Shown here piece after piece: positions 5,738 through 13,594 of a stretch of 18,882 nt of DNA; the first letter of the stretch is position 1; every line of letters begins with the position of its first letter. The stretch covers positions 1-18,882 of the forward strand of contig DAICYU010000018.1 in NCBI GenBank assembly GCA_027311485.1, given 5' to 3'. Under the pieces are notes generated by a model, which worked only from the letters and a program-made list of their open reading frames with translations, searched no databases and was not told the origin of the DNA. This DNA is from Acetobacteraceae bacterium. GTDB taxonomy: Bacteria > Pseudomonadota > Alphaproteobacteria > Acetobacterales > Acetobacteraceae. Both the position numbers and the translations under genes were made by a program.

Positions 5738-7876
5738 ATGTCAGAGCCGTCCGCCCAGCATTCCGCTTCGGCTTCGCTGACATCAGCAAGTCAGGTCGTC
5801 GTCCGCCTGCGGCTGATTGGCCAGATGGAAGCCTGGACGATACGGAGTGAGAACGTATTGCCGTCTGGTCGCAAAACGCGGGCCGTGCTCGCCTGTGTTG
5901 CGTTGGCGGCACCACGTCCGGTTTTGCGGGGCAAACTGGCTGACCAACTCTGGAGTCGACGGCCTGAGGAGCAGGCGCGTGCCTCTCTGAGGCAGGAAGT
6001 CCATCGGCTGCTCGACGCACTCTCGCCCGCCCAAGCCGAAATCCTGACCGTCACGCGCGACCATCTGGCCTTGCGATCCAGCGCGATCTGGATCGACGTT
6101 GACGAGGTGATGAAGGCGAGTGCCGCACAGCCGGCGTCCCTGGCCCTGCTGGACGGTGACCTTCTGGAGGATCTGGACGGCATTGATCCAAACTTCGATG
6201 CCTGGCTCAACACCGAGCGCGAGCGGCTGCGTGACCGCGCGCGCGGGATTGCTGAAGGCATGCTGCGAGAAGACCTGGACCCCGAAGCGGCAATCGCCGC
6301 GGCGCAACGGCTGCTGACGATCGACCGCTCGCACGAAGGCGCCTGGCGCGCGCTGATGAAAGCCCATGCCGCACGTGGTGAACGCGGCCTGGCGGTGCAG
6401 GCGTATGACCGATGCCGAGCGGTGCTGGCAGACATGCTGGATGCGGCGCCGTCGGTGGAAACGCAGAAGCTGCTGAACGCAATCCGCGGGCCATCGCACA
6501 CACGCCTGCCGCTACGCCCGGCGCAGAATCCAGACGCGCCGCTTCCAGCACCGGCTGAGCCGGAAGCGGCGCCAGAGGTGACCCAAGCCAGGGCCCCAAT
6601 GCAACCGAAGCGTGACTCGGCGGCTTCACGTGGCGGTGTGCATATTGGTGTCATGCCGTTTCGCCTGGTCGGCATGCAGGACGACGATGCCCACCTGGCG
6701 CCCGGCCTGGCGGACGAGATCACCAACGCGCTCGCGCGGTTCCGGTGGATGTTCATCGTCTCCTCCAACTCGCTGGGTCGCTTTGCCGCTGATAACCGGG
6801 ATGAGGCCGCGATCCGGCGGGAGTTTGGGTTGGACTTCCTGCTGGACGGCTCCGTGCAGCGGGCTGGCAGCAGGTTTCGGATCAGTCTGCGCCTGCTGGA
6901 TCTGCGCGCCGCCAACCAGATCGCCTGGGCGCGCCGGTTCGACCGCGAAACCAACGACCTTCTGACCCTGCAGGATGAGGTCGCGGCTGAGGTCGTGGCG
7001 CAAATCGATCCCGAAATCCTGCTGATCGAGGCAAAACGCAGCACGCGGGGTCCTGTGGACGCCACCGCTTACGATCTGATGCTGCGGGCAATTCCGCTGA
7101 TCGGCCGGATGGAACGCGAACCGTTCATGCAGGCTGGCCGCTACCTGGCCGAAGCGATCACGCTGGAGCCGGATTATGCGGCCGCTTATGCCTGGTACGC
7201 CTATTGGCACATTTTCCTGGTGGGACAGGATTGGGCGGAAATGCCGCAAGCGATGATGGCACGTGCCGGTGAGCTGGCCGAGCGTGCCATTGTGCTGGAC
7301 CCGTTTGACGCGCGCGGGCTGTCGATCAGCGGTCATGTTCGGGCGTTCCTGCACCATCGGCTACGGGAAGCGATGGCGCTGCACGAACGGGCGCTGGACC
7401 TTAATCCCAACCTGGCGATGGCCTGGGCGCTCTCAGCGGTCGCGCATGCCTATGCTGGCAATCTGGACGAGGCCGAACGCCGCAACAGCCGGTACAAGAG
7501 ATTGTCGCCGCTTGATCCGCACGCATTCTTCTTTGATGCGTTCTTCGTCTTGATCCACCTGATGAAGCGGAACTACGAAACGGCTGTGGAGTATGGCCGC
7601 GTGGTCAGCCAGCTCAACCCGTCATTCAGCGCCAGCTATAAACCATATTTGGCCGCGCTCGGCTATCTCGGCCTGGAGCAGGAGGCCGCGACGGTACGTC
7701 GGCGGCTGCTGATGCTGGAGCCGGACTTCACCATACAGCGCTTCCTGGAAGCCAACCCGATGGAACGCGAGGGCGACAAGCTGCACTACGCCGAAGGGCT
7801 GCGCCGGGCCGGCATTCCCGAATGTGAACCGCCGGCCGTGAACACCCCGATCATACTGCGGCCGCCGCTGGGTTGA
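5738..7876 (+). CDS. SARP-type regulator with BTAD, TolB-like and TPR regions
   Basis: The 712-residue protein has three parts. Residues about 20-105 form a SARP/OmpR-type winged helix (K-T-R-A-V-L-A-C-V-A-L and A-S-L-R-Q-E-V-H-R-L-L). Residues about 110-248 form the helical bacterial transcriptional activation domain (BTAD). After a Pro/Ala-rich linker, residues about 300-430 match the TolB-like region found in adenylate-cyclase-like regulators (G-V-M-P-F, L-A-x-G-L-A-D-E-I-T-N-A-L, Y-or-F-L-L-D-G-S-V-Q). Residues about 435-700 are TPR-like helix pairs. No cyclase, kinase or membrane domain is seen. It probably binds DNA and senses or assembles through the C-terminal repeats; targets are unknown. 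GAGG lies 5 nt before the ATG. It follows cmk on the same strand after 63 bp and may read through from it. Confidence 0.82.
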   Translation: MSEPSAQHSASASLTSASQVVVRLRLIGQMEAWTIRSENVLPSGRKTRAVLACVALAAPRPVLRGKLADQLWSRRPEEQARASLRQEVHRLLDALSPAQAEILTVTRDHLALRSSAIWIDVDEVMKASAAQPASLALLDGDLLEDLDGIDPNFDAWLNTERERLRDRARGIAEGMLREDLDPEAAIAAAQRLLTIDRSHEGAWRALMKAHAARGERGLAVQAYDRCRAVLADMLDAAPSVETQKLLNAIRGPSHTRLPLRPAQNPDAPLPAPAEPEAAPEVTQARAPMQPKRDSAASRGGVHIGVMPFRLVGMQDDDAHLAPGLADEITNALARFRWMFIVSSNSLGRFAADNRDEAAIRREFGLDFLLDGSVQRAGSRFRISLRLLDLRAANQIAWARRFDRETNDLLTLQDEVAAEVVAQIDPEILLIEAKRSTRGPVDATAYDLMLRAIPLIGRMEREPFMQAGRYLAEAITLEPDYAAAYAWYAYWHIFLVGQDWAEMPQAMMARAGELAERAIVLDPFDARGLSISGHVRAFLHHRLREAMALHERALDLNPNLAMAWALSAVAHAYAGNLDEAERRNSRYKRLSPLDPHAFFFDAFFVLIHLMKRNYETAVEYGRVVSQLNPSFSASYKPYLAALGYLGLEQEAATVRRRLLMLEPDFTIQRFLEANPMEREGDKLHYAEGLRRAGIPECEPPAVNTPIILRPPLG

Positions 7877-7966
7877 GCGGCCCGACCGGGCAGGCAGCAG
7901 CAGCAGCACGTCGGGGTCGGACCGCGTGGCCGGCACTCACCGCCGCAAAGTCGATTGCGGTCGGCA

Positions 7967-8003
7967 CCGCCGGATGTCAGGCGCCCGGAACAGCATCCGG
8001 CGG
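7967..8003. promoter_or_regulatory. 10-bp inverted repeat between regulator and aminotransferase
   Basis: CCGCCGGATG (7967-7976) and CATCCGGCGG (7994-8003) are perfect inverted repeats with a 17-nt spacer. They lie 91 bp after the regulator stop and 77 bp before the aminotransferase start. It may be a terminator of the regulator mRNA (no T run follows) or an operator for the aminotransferase. A short CAG run lies at about 7894-7907; no other gene is seen in the 204-bp gap. Confidence 0.4.
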
Positions 8004-8080
8004 CATGGTGCGACGGCCGCGGACCTTCTAAAGCCATACGCAATGCACTACCGTCGCACAAAGAAGGAAGGGCTTGAACG

Positions 8081-9448
8081 ATGGATGATGTTTTGCCGGC
8101 TGCCGACCAACTCGTGGCAACCGACCAGCGCCACCTGATCCACCCACTGCACCACGCCAAGGATCACGCGAACCCACGCGTTTTCGTGTCCGGTGACGGC
8201 GCCATGCTGCACACCGCCGATGGCCGCATGTTCATCGACGGTCTGTCTGCCCTGTGGAATGTCAATATCGGTCACGGCCGCAAGGAGCTTGCCGCCGCGG
8301 CCGCCGCGCAGATGGAAAAGCTTGCCTACGCGTCCGCATATGCCGGGTTCACCAACGAACCGGCAATCCGGCTGGCCGAACGGCTCGTGGGACTGGCCTA
8401 TGACAATATGGCGGCGGTGTATTTCACCACCAGCGGCGCCGAATCCAACGAGAGCGCCTTCAAGTTCGCCCGCTATCACTGGAAGCGGCTTGGCAAGCCG
8501 AACAAGGTGAAGATCATTTCCCGGCGCTACGGCTATCACGGGGTTACGCTGGCTGCCATGAGCGCGACCAGCCTGCCGAACTATCACAAGATGTTCGGTC
8601 CCGTGGTGCCGGAGTTCCTGCAGGTCGCACCGCCCTACCCGTATCGCTGGCCGGGCAACGGCGATGCCGGAATTGGCGCGGCCGAAGCAGTCGAGGATGC
8701 GATCCTGGCCGAAGGTGCCGATACCGTTGCCGCCGTGATCGCCGAACCGGTGATGGGGTCGGGCGGCGTGATCGTGCCACCGGCTTCCTATTTCCCGCGC
8801 CTGCGGGAAATCTGTGATCGCTATGATATTCTGCTGATCGCCGATGAAGTTATTACCGGCTTCGGTCGCACCGGCCAGTGGTTCGGCCTGGGCCATTGGG
8901 GGATCAAGCCGGACCTGATGTCCTTCGCGAAGGGCGTGACCAGCGGCTATTTGCCGCTGGGCGGCGTGATCATCTCCAAGCGGTTGCACGACGTCATGAT
9001 GGATGCGCCGCCGGATGAGAAATTCATGCACGCGGCCACCTACTCAGGCCATCCGGTGTGCTGCGCCGTCGCGCTGGCGAATATCGACATCATCGAGAAG
9101 GAAGGGATGGTGGAGCGGGCGCAGGTGCAGGGCGACCGGTTCCGTGCCGGGCTGGAAACACTGCTTTCCTTGCCCACGGTTGGAGAGGTGCGAGGCATCG
9201 GCATGCTGGCGGCCATCGAGCTTGTGCAGGACAAGGGCAGCAAGACGCCGGCAAAGGGTCTGGGCCCGAAGGTCGTCGCCGAGGCGGCGAACCGTGGCCT
9301 GATCCTCCGGCTGCGTGCCGCTTCCGACGGGCCGCCCGCCAGCGGCGACACGCTGTGCTTTGCGCCGCCCCTGCCAACACCGGAAGCGACGCTGGACCGT
9401 ATCGTGCAAATCGTCGGAGACTCGATTCAGGCGGCCGAACGGGCATAG
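8081..9448 (+). CDS. Class III (omega) PLP-dependent aminotransferase
   Basis: The 455-residue protein is a fold-type I class III aminotransferase. Seen in order: L-W-N-V-N-I-G-H-G near 59-67, T-T-S-G-A-E-S-N-E at about 115-123 (phosphate cup), Y-G-Y-H-G-V-T, A-E-P-V-M-G-S-G-G, I-A-D-E-V-I-T-G-F-G-R-T-G, and S-F-A-K284-G-V-T-S-G-Y with Lys284 forming the PLP Schiff base. This is the omega-amino acid:pyruvate / putrescine / taurine aminotransferase type, moving an amino group from an amine or omega-amino acid to pyruvate or a similar acceptor. The exact substrate cannot be read. AGGAAGGG lies 8 nt before the ATG. No obvious partner dehydrogenase or transporter is adjacent, so context gives little help. 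Confidence 0.92.
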   Translation: MDDVLPAADQLVATDQRHLIHPLHHAKDHANPRVFVSGDGAMLHTADGRMFIDGLSALWNVNIGHGRKELAAAAAAQMEKLAYASAYAGFTNEPAIRLAERLVGLAYDNMAAVYFTTSGAESNESAFKFARYHWKRLGKPNKVKIISRRYGYHGVTLAAMSATSLPNYHKMFGPVVPEFLQVAPPYPYRWPGNGDAGIGAAEAVEDAILAEGADTVAAVIAEPVMGSGGVIVPPASYFPRLREICDRYDILLIADEVITGFGRTGQWFGLGHWGIKPDLMSFAKGVTSGYLPLGGVIISKRLHDVMMDAPPDEKFMHAATYSGHPVCCAVALANIDIIEKEGMVERAQVQGDRFRAGLETLLSLPTVGEVRGIGMLAAIELVQDKGSKTPAKGLGPKVVAEAANRGLILRLRAASDGPPASGDTLCFAPPLPTPEATLDRIVQIVGDSIQAAERA

Positions 9449-9460
9449 ACTGCACTGCAG

Positions 9461-9499
9461 ACCGGCCGCCGGCCCCATGGCGTGGAGTCGGCGGCCGGT
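9461..9499 (+). terminator. Terminator-like hairpin after the aminotransferase
   Basis: ACCGGCCGCC (9461-9470) and GGCGGCCGGT (9490-9499) are a perfect 10-bp, very GC-rich inverted repeat with a 19-nt loop, starting 12 bases after the aminotransferase stop. Only a short TT follows the stem, so it is a plausible but not textbook intrinsic terminator. Confidence 0.55.
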
Positions 9500-9502
9500 T
9501 TC

Positions 9503-9538
9503 GGCCATATAGGAAGCGACAGGCCATATGGGCTTCCT
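9503..9538. promoter_or_regulatory. Repeat cluster upstream of the cupredoxin gene
   Basis: GGCCATAT occurs twice as a direct repeat (9503-9510 and 9522-9529), and the second copy contains the palindrome CCATATGG. Interleaved with them is an inverted repeat, AGGAAGC (9511-9517) and GCTTCCT (9532-9538). This is 60-100 bp upstream of the cupredoxin start and is a candidate regulator-binding region; the regulator is unknown. Confidence 0.35.
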
Positions 9539-9556
9539 GATCGGCGTATAAGGACT

Positions 9557-9582
9557 GGAACTCGCTACCCGTTGCAGACGTC
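9557..9582 (+). promoter_or_regulatory. Possible EcfG-type (ECF sigma) promoter for the cupredoxin gene
   Basis: GGAAC (9557-9561), 17 nt, then CGTC (9579-9582) resembles the alphaproteobacterial general-stress sigma consensus GGAAC-N16/17-CGTT with one mismatch. The transcript would have a leader of only about 10 nt before the ATG at 9600, which makes the call weak. Confidence 0.25.
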
Positions 9583-9599
9583 CAAGCTTTCAGGAGGCG

Positions 9600-10013
9600 A
9601 TGATACGCATTGCCACATACGCGTCGGTTGTTGCCCTCGCGGCCTTCTCGACAATGCCGGCCAGCGCTCAGCTGCGCGACGCCGCACCCGAGCACGTCGA
9701 GGCGATCACGGTTCGCTTATCCAACTTTGCGTTTACGCCTGATCATCTGCGATTGAAGGTCGGCATACCGGTTCGGTTGAAATTGGTGAATGAGAGCGGT
9801 GGCAAGCACGATTTCAGCGCGCCCAAATTCTTCGCGGCCAGCGAGATACTGCCAGGTTCGTTTTTGTTTTCTAACGGAGAGATCGATCTTCGGTCACATC
9901 AGACGGTCGAATTGACCGTTGTGCCCCATGTACCGGGGACGTACCGCCTGGAATGCACCCACTTTCTTCACAGCTTCTTTGGCATGCACGGCACGATCGA
10001 CGTGGTTCCTTAG
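9600..10013 (+). CDS. Exported single-domain cupredoxin (type 1 copper protein)
   Basis: The 137-residue protein starts with a Sec signal peptide (M-I-R, hydrophobic stretch to about residue 19, cleavage likely after A-S-A23). The mature part is one cupredoxin domain of about 114 residues. The likely copper ligands are H70 (G-K-H-D-F) and C119-x4-H124-x4-M129 near the C-terminus, the classic type 1 spacing with a methionine axial ligand. It probably carries electrons or copper in the periplasm. Extra histidines at 121 and 130 flank the site. The AGGAGG at 9592-9597 is only 2 nt from the ATG, closer than usual, but no alternative in-frame start preserves the signal peptide. No partner oxidase or reductase is adjacent. 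Confidence 0.8.
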   Translation: MIRIATYASVVALAAFSTMPASAQLRDAAPEHVEAITVRLSNFAFTPDHLRLKVGIPVRLKLVNESGGKHDFSAPKFFAASEILPGSFLFSNGEIDLRSHQTVELTVVPHVPGTYRLECTHFLHSFFGMHGTIDVVP

Positions 10014-10115
10014 CACTTATCTTATTACATTTCAGTTTCGAATACATCTGAACCCGAAGCTCCTTGAGGCGTTTTCTCCAGCCCCCGGTGCGCAAGGCGA
10101 AGCCGGTTTTGTGTT

Positions 10116-10143
10116 TTGACGGCCCGTCGGTGACTTCGATAAT
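10116..10143 (+). promoter_or_regulatory. Candidate housekeeping promoter for gfa
   Basis: TTGACG (10116-10121), a 16-nt spacer and GATAAT (10138-10143) match a sigma-70-type promoter well. It lies in the 263-bp gap between the cupredoxin gene and gfa, giving a leader of about 125 nt. The gap is AT-richer than the surroundings and shows no other convincing gene. Confidence 0.45.
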
Positions 10144-10276
10144 GGTTGCCGGCCGATTCATTGATAACGGCAGGTCTTGCGCGCTTTGATGGACCATGTC
10201 GGATATTGGCGGCGGCCTGACGGAAGTGGTCGTCATCCGGCGATATTATCGTTTCAAAACAAAAAGGGAGATGCAG

Positions 10277-10855
10277 ATGTCCGGCGCTATTCATATCCAC
10301 CCGTTGGTGGACTCCGGTGTAAAGCCCGGCTCGGCCAGCTTTGCCGGTGGAACTCTGGTCTGCAAATGTGCTTCGGAACAGGTAAAGGTCAGGATCGACG
10401 GGCCGATCGCCCACAACCACGCCTGCGGGTGCACAAAATGCTGGAAACCGGCCGGAGCGGATTTTTCGATCGTCGCCGTGGTACCGCGTGACAAACTTCA
10501 TGTCATTCAGAACGAAAACAAGCTTCAGATCGTAGATCCGTCGGCGACGATCCAGCGGCATGCGTGCAAAGGCTGCGGCGTCCATATGTACGGACGGATC
10601 GAGAACAAGAACCATCCCTTCTACGGTCTTGACTTTATTCATCCGGAATTGTTCCAGGAGTCCGGCTGGGCCGCGCCGGAATTCGCGGCGTTCGTGTCGT
10701 CGGTCATTGAATCAGGTGTTGCACCGGAACGGATGGGCGGCATTCGCTCCAGACTGAAGGAGCTTGGGCTTGAGCCTTATGACTGCCTGTCACCGCCGCT
10801 GATGGACGCCATCGCGGGACATGTTGCCAAGGCAGCAGGGGTTCACGCGCGATAG
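10277..10855 (+). CDS. gfa: S-(hydroxymethyl)glutathione synthase (glutathione-dependent formaldehyde-activating enzyme)
   Basis: It speeds the addition of glutathione to formaldehyde, the first step of glutathione-dependent formaldehyde oxidation. The 192-residue product closely follows my recollection of Paracoccus Gfa along its whole length: F-A-G-G-T-L-x-C29-K-C31, A-H-N-H-A-C50-G-C52-T-K-C55-W-K-P, Q-R-H-A-C97-K-G-C100-G-V-H-M-Y-G-R, H-P-F-Y-G-L-D-F, and the C-terminal P-Y-D-x-L-S-P-P-L-M-D-A-I-A. The cysteines bind zinc. The frame is open from 10196, but the ATG at 10277 follows GGGAG by 6 nt and matches the family N-terminus. No flhA/adhI formaldehyde dehydrogenase gene is adjacent, so later steps must be elsewhere. 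Confidence 0.93.
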   Translation: MSGAIHIHPLVDSGVKPGSASFAGGTLVCKCASEQVKVRIDGPIAHNHACGCTKCWKPAGADFSIVAVVPRDKLHVIQNENKLQIVDPSATIQRHACKGCGVHMYGRIENKNHPFYGLDFIHPELFQESGWAAPEFAAFVSSVIESGVAPERMGGIRSRLKELGLEPYDCLSPPLMDAIAGHVAKAAGVHAR

Positions 10856-10864
10856 TAGATTCTG

Positions 10865-10896
10865 CGGGCGGCGACCACTCGCCGGGTAGCCGCCCG
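10865..10896 (+). terminator. Terminator-like hairpin after gfa
   Basis: CGGGCGGC (10865-10872) and GCCGCCCG (10889-10896) form a perfect 8-bp GC stem 9 bases after the gfa stop. An alternative inner stem GGCGA/TCGCC exists in the same segment. There is no T tract. The remainder of the 244-bp gap to gyrB shows no supportable gene. Confidence 0.5.
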
Positions 10897-11057
10897 ACCG
10901 TGTTACGCCCATCGCCCTAGCCCGACTGACGGAGGCGATCGCCAGAAGCTGAACAAGCCGATGGCGTACAACGCGTTCCCGCACAACAGAACAGCGCACC
11001 ATTGGCGTGGTCATCCGCCGCAACAGCAGCCAGTCGTGCGCAACCGGTTTGGTCCGT

Positions 11058-11094
11058 TCCCCTCCGCCGATACCATCCGCCTCGGGTGAGGGGA
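11058..11094 (-). terminator. Terminator-like inverted repeat after gyrB
   Basis: TCCCCTC (11058-11064) and GAGGGGA (11088-11094) are perfect inverted repeats 5 bases beyond the gyrB stop codon, between the convergent gfa and gyrB genes. No T tract is seen, so the call rests on position and stem only. Confidence 0.4.
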
Positions 11095-11099
11095 CTGGA

Positions 11100-13544
11100 C
11101 TACACGTCCAGATTCGCCACCTTCAGCGCATTGCCAACGATGAATTCCCGCCGCGGCTCGACCACGTCGCCCATCAGGGTGCTGAATACCTGCGCGGCTT
11201 CCTCAGAGTCGCCCACCTTCACCTGCAGCAGCGTCCGCACGGACGGGTCCAGCGTCGTCTGCCAGAGCTGGTCGGGGTTCATCTCGCCCAGCCCTTTAAA
11301 CCGCTGCACCGACAGGCCGCGGCGCCCGTGGGCGATGATGCGGTCGTAGGTGGTGGCCGGGCCGGCCACCGAGGGTTCCTGCGAGTCCAGCTTCAGCTTT
11401 GCCGGTGTGCCAAACCGTTCGGCAAAGGCCCCTGCCCTGTCAGCAAGCCAGCGCGCCTCGGCACTGCGGAGTGAGGCGGCATCCAGAGTATAGCGTTCGG
11501 CCACGCCGCGCACCGTGCGAGACAGGGTCAGGCCGTGATCGGCGCTGACGACCCAACCCTGCTCAGTTGGCAGGGACACGGCATTCAGGCGCGAAGCAAA
11601 TTCCGGCGCCGCCGCCATGGCGCGGGCCGGGTCCGGGGTCAGCACACCGGCAATCGCAGCCTGTTCCAGCAAAGCCACGGGAATGACCGACGAAAGACGC
11701 TTCAGGTTTAACGTCGCTTCCCGCAACAGCGTCACTTCACGCCGCAGTTCGCTGCCCTCTGCGACGACCCCGTTGGCATAGGTCAGGCGGGCATCCGCCA
11801 GTGCCTTGTCCAGCAGGAACGACTCAAGGGCGGCATCGTCCTTCAGGTAGCGCTCATCGCTACCGCGCTTGGCCCGGTACAGCGGCGGCTGGGCGATGAA
11901 CAGGTGCCCACGCTCAATCAGTTCGCGCATCTGGCGGAAGAAGAAGGTCAGCAGCAGCGTGCGGATGTGGGAGCCGTCCACGTCGGCGTCCGTCATGATG
12001 ACGATACGATGATAGCGCAGCTTGGAGGCATCGAAGCCGCCTTGCTCCACCGGGCCCTGGCCGATGCCGGTGCCCAGCGCCGTGATCAACGTGCCGATTT
12101 CCTGGCTGGACAGCATGCGGTCAAAGCGGGCCCGCTCGACGTTCAGGATCTTGCCCTTCAGCGGCAGGATGGCCTGGAATTTGCGATCCCGCCCCTGCTT
12201 GGCGGAGCCGCCTGCGCTGTCGCCCTCGACGATGAAGATTTCGCACTTGGCAGGGTCGCGCTCCTGACAGTCGGCCAGCTTGCCCGGCAAGGTGGAGACA
12301 TCGAGCACGCCCTTCCGGCGGGTCAGTTCACGCGCCTTACGGGCGGCCTCCCGAGCAGCGGCGGCGTCCATCACTTTCTGGATGATGCCCTTCGCTTCCT
12401 TTGGGTGCGTCTCGAACCAGTGTGAGACGGCATCGGCAACAGCCGCCTGCACCACCGGCTGCACTTCGGAACTGACCAGCTTGTCCTTCGTCTGAGAGCT
12501 GAATTTCGGATCCGGCACCTTCACCGACAGCACGGCGGTCATGCCTTCGCGCATGTCGTCACCGACGAGCTGAAGCTGGTCCTTTTTGCCCATCCCTTCG
12601 GCGTACTTCGTCACAACGCGGGTCAGCGCCTGGCGAAAGCCGGCCAAATGCGTGCCGCCGTCCCGTTGCGGGATATTGTTGGTGAAGCACAGCATTGTCT
12701 CATGGAAACTATCGTTCCATGATAGGGCGAATTCGACCTTTATGCCCTGCTGTTCGTCGGCCTGGCGCAGGTTGATCGGGGGCGTGAAAACTGCATTCTT
12801 GGCGCGATCGAGATATTCGACGAAGGCAACCAGGCCGCCTTCATAATACAGGACATTCTCAACCGCCGGCGCATGGCGTTCATCGCGCAGCACGATCCTC
12901 ATGCCGGAATTCAGGAAGGCAAGCTCCCGCAGGCGCCGCTCCAGCAGTGCGTAGTCGAACTCGGTCTTCGTGAAGGTTCCCGGGCTCGGCTTGAAGGTCA
13001 CTTCGGTGCCGCTGCCGCGGTCGGCGGGGCCGACAATTTCAAGCGGCGCCTCGGCGTCGCCATGGCGGAAGCGGATCCGATGCTCCTGTCCGTGCCGCCA
13101 GATCCGAACCTCCATCCACTCGGACAGGGCGTTGACCACTGCGGCACCGACGCCATGCAGGCCGCCGGACACCTTGTAGCTGTTCTGATTGAACTTGCCG
13201 CCGGCATGCAGGCGCGTCAGCACGACCTCAGCCGCCGACACGCCTTCCTCGGGGTGGATGTCAGTCGGGATGCCGCGGCCATCGTCGGTGACGGTCACGC
13301 TGCCATCGCCGTTCAAAGTCAGCGTGACGTGAGAGGCATAGCCGGCCTGAACCTCATCCACGGCATTGTCGATGATTTCGAACGCCATATGATGCAGGCC
13401 GGAACCGTCATCCGTGTCGCCGATATACATCCCCGGACGGCGGCGCACCGCGTCGAGGCCCTTCAGGACCGAGATCGACGCCGCATCGTATGCATCGGGG
13501 TTGTTCGGGTCGGAATCAGGGGGCAGCGCGGCGTTGTCGGACAT
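11100..13544 (-). CDS. gyrB: DNA gyrase subunit B
   Basis: This is the ATPase subunit of gyrase (with GyrA), which introduces negative supercoils. The 814-residue protein has the GHKL ATPase domain (V-L-K-G-L-D-A-V-R-R-R-P-G-M-Y-I-G-D-T near 27-45, F-E-I-I-D-N-A-V-D-E, G-G-L-H-G-V-G), the transducer domain, the TOPRIM domain with E440-G-D-S-A-G-G and D519-A-D-V-D-G-S-H for magnesium, and the C-terminal Q-R-F-K-G-L-G-E-M-N-P and R-E-F-I-x-G-N-A-L tail. Gyrase rather than topoisomerase IV ParE is supported by position beside recF and the tail sequence. An AT-rich patch (TATATAT near 13584-13590) in the 50-bp gap to recF could hold a promoter, though no good -35 is seen. Confidence 0.97.
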   Translation of the reverse strand: MSDNAALPPDSDPNNPDAYDAASISVLKGLDAVRRRPGMYIGDTDDGSGLHHMAFEIIDNAVDEVQAGYASHVTLTLNGDGSVTVTDDGRGIPTDIHPEEGVSAAEVVLTRLHAGGKFNQNSYKVSGGLHGVGAAVVNALSEWMEVRIWRHGQEHRIRFRHGDAEAPLEIVGPADRGSGTEVTFKPSPGTFTKTEFDYALLERRLRELAFLNSGMRIVLRDERHAPAVENVLYYEGGLVAFVEYLDRAKNAVFTPPINLRQADEQQGIKVEFALSWNDSFHETMLCFTNNIPQRDGGTHLAGFRQALTRVVTKYAEGMGKKDQLQLVGDDMREGMTAVLSVKVPDPKFSSQTKDKLVSSEVQPVVQAAVADAVSHWFETHPKEAKGIIQKVMDAAAAREAARKARELTRRKGVLDVSTLPGKLADCQERDPAKCEIFIVEGDSAGGSAKQGRDRKFQAILPLKGKILNVERARFDRMLSSQEIGTLITALGTGIGQGPVEQGGFDASKLRYHRIVIMTDADVDGSHIRTLLLTFFFRQMRELIERGHLFIAQPPLYRAKRGSDERYLKDDAALESFLLDKALADARLTYANGVVAEGSELRREVTLLREATLNLKRLSSVIPVALLEQAAIAGVLTPDPARAMAAAPEFASRLNAVSLPTEQGWVVSADHGLTLSRTVRGVAERYTLDAASLRSAEARWLADRAGAFAERFGTPAKLKLDSQEPSVAGPATTYDRIIAHGRRGLSVQRFKGLGEMNPDQLWQTTLDPSVRTLLQVKVGDSEEAAQVFSTLMGDVVEPRREFIVGNALKVANLDV

Positions 13545-13594
13545 GCCGGGTGGGGACTCCAGGCTGTTGGATTGATACTCTAGATATATAGCAT

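Noticed and set aside
5791..7065. Minus-strand open frame (424 codons) antisense to the SARP-type regulator
   Set aside because: Ser/Arg/Ala-rich composition typical of a shadow frame; no ribosome-binding site or domain seen.
7894..7907. Short CAG-repeat run
   Set aside because: Only about four units in GC-rich non-coding DNA; no sign of a functional microsatellite.
8048..9031. Minus-strand open frame (327 codons) antisense to the aminotransferase
   Set aside because: The aminotransferase on the plus strand has all family motifs; the antisense frame has low-information composition and no recognisable domain.
10196..10276. Longer N-terminus for Gfa from the upstream ATG
   Set aside because: The extension does not resemble the Gfa family, lacks a ribosome-binding site, and the ATG at 10277 has GGGAG at ideal spacing.
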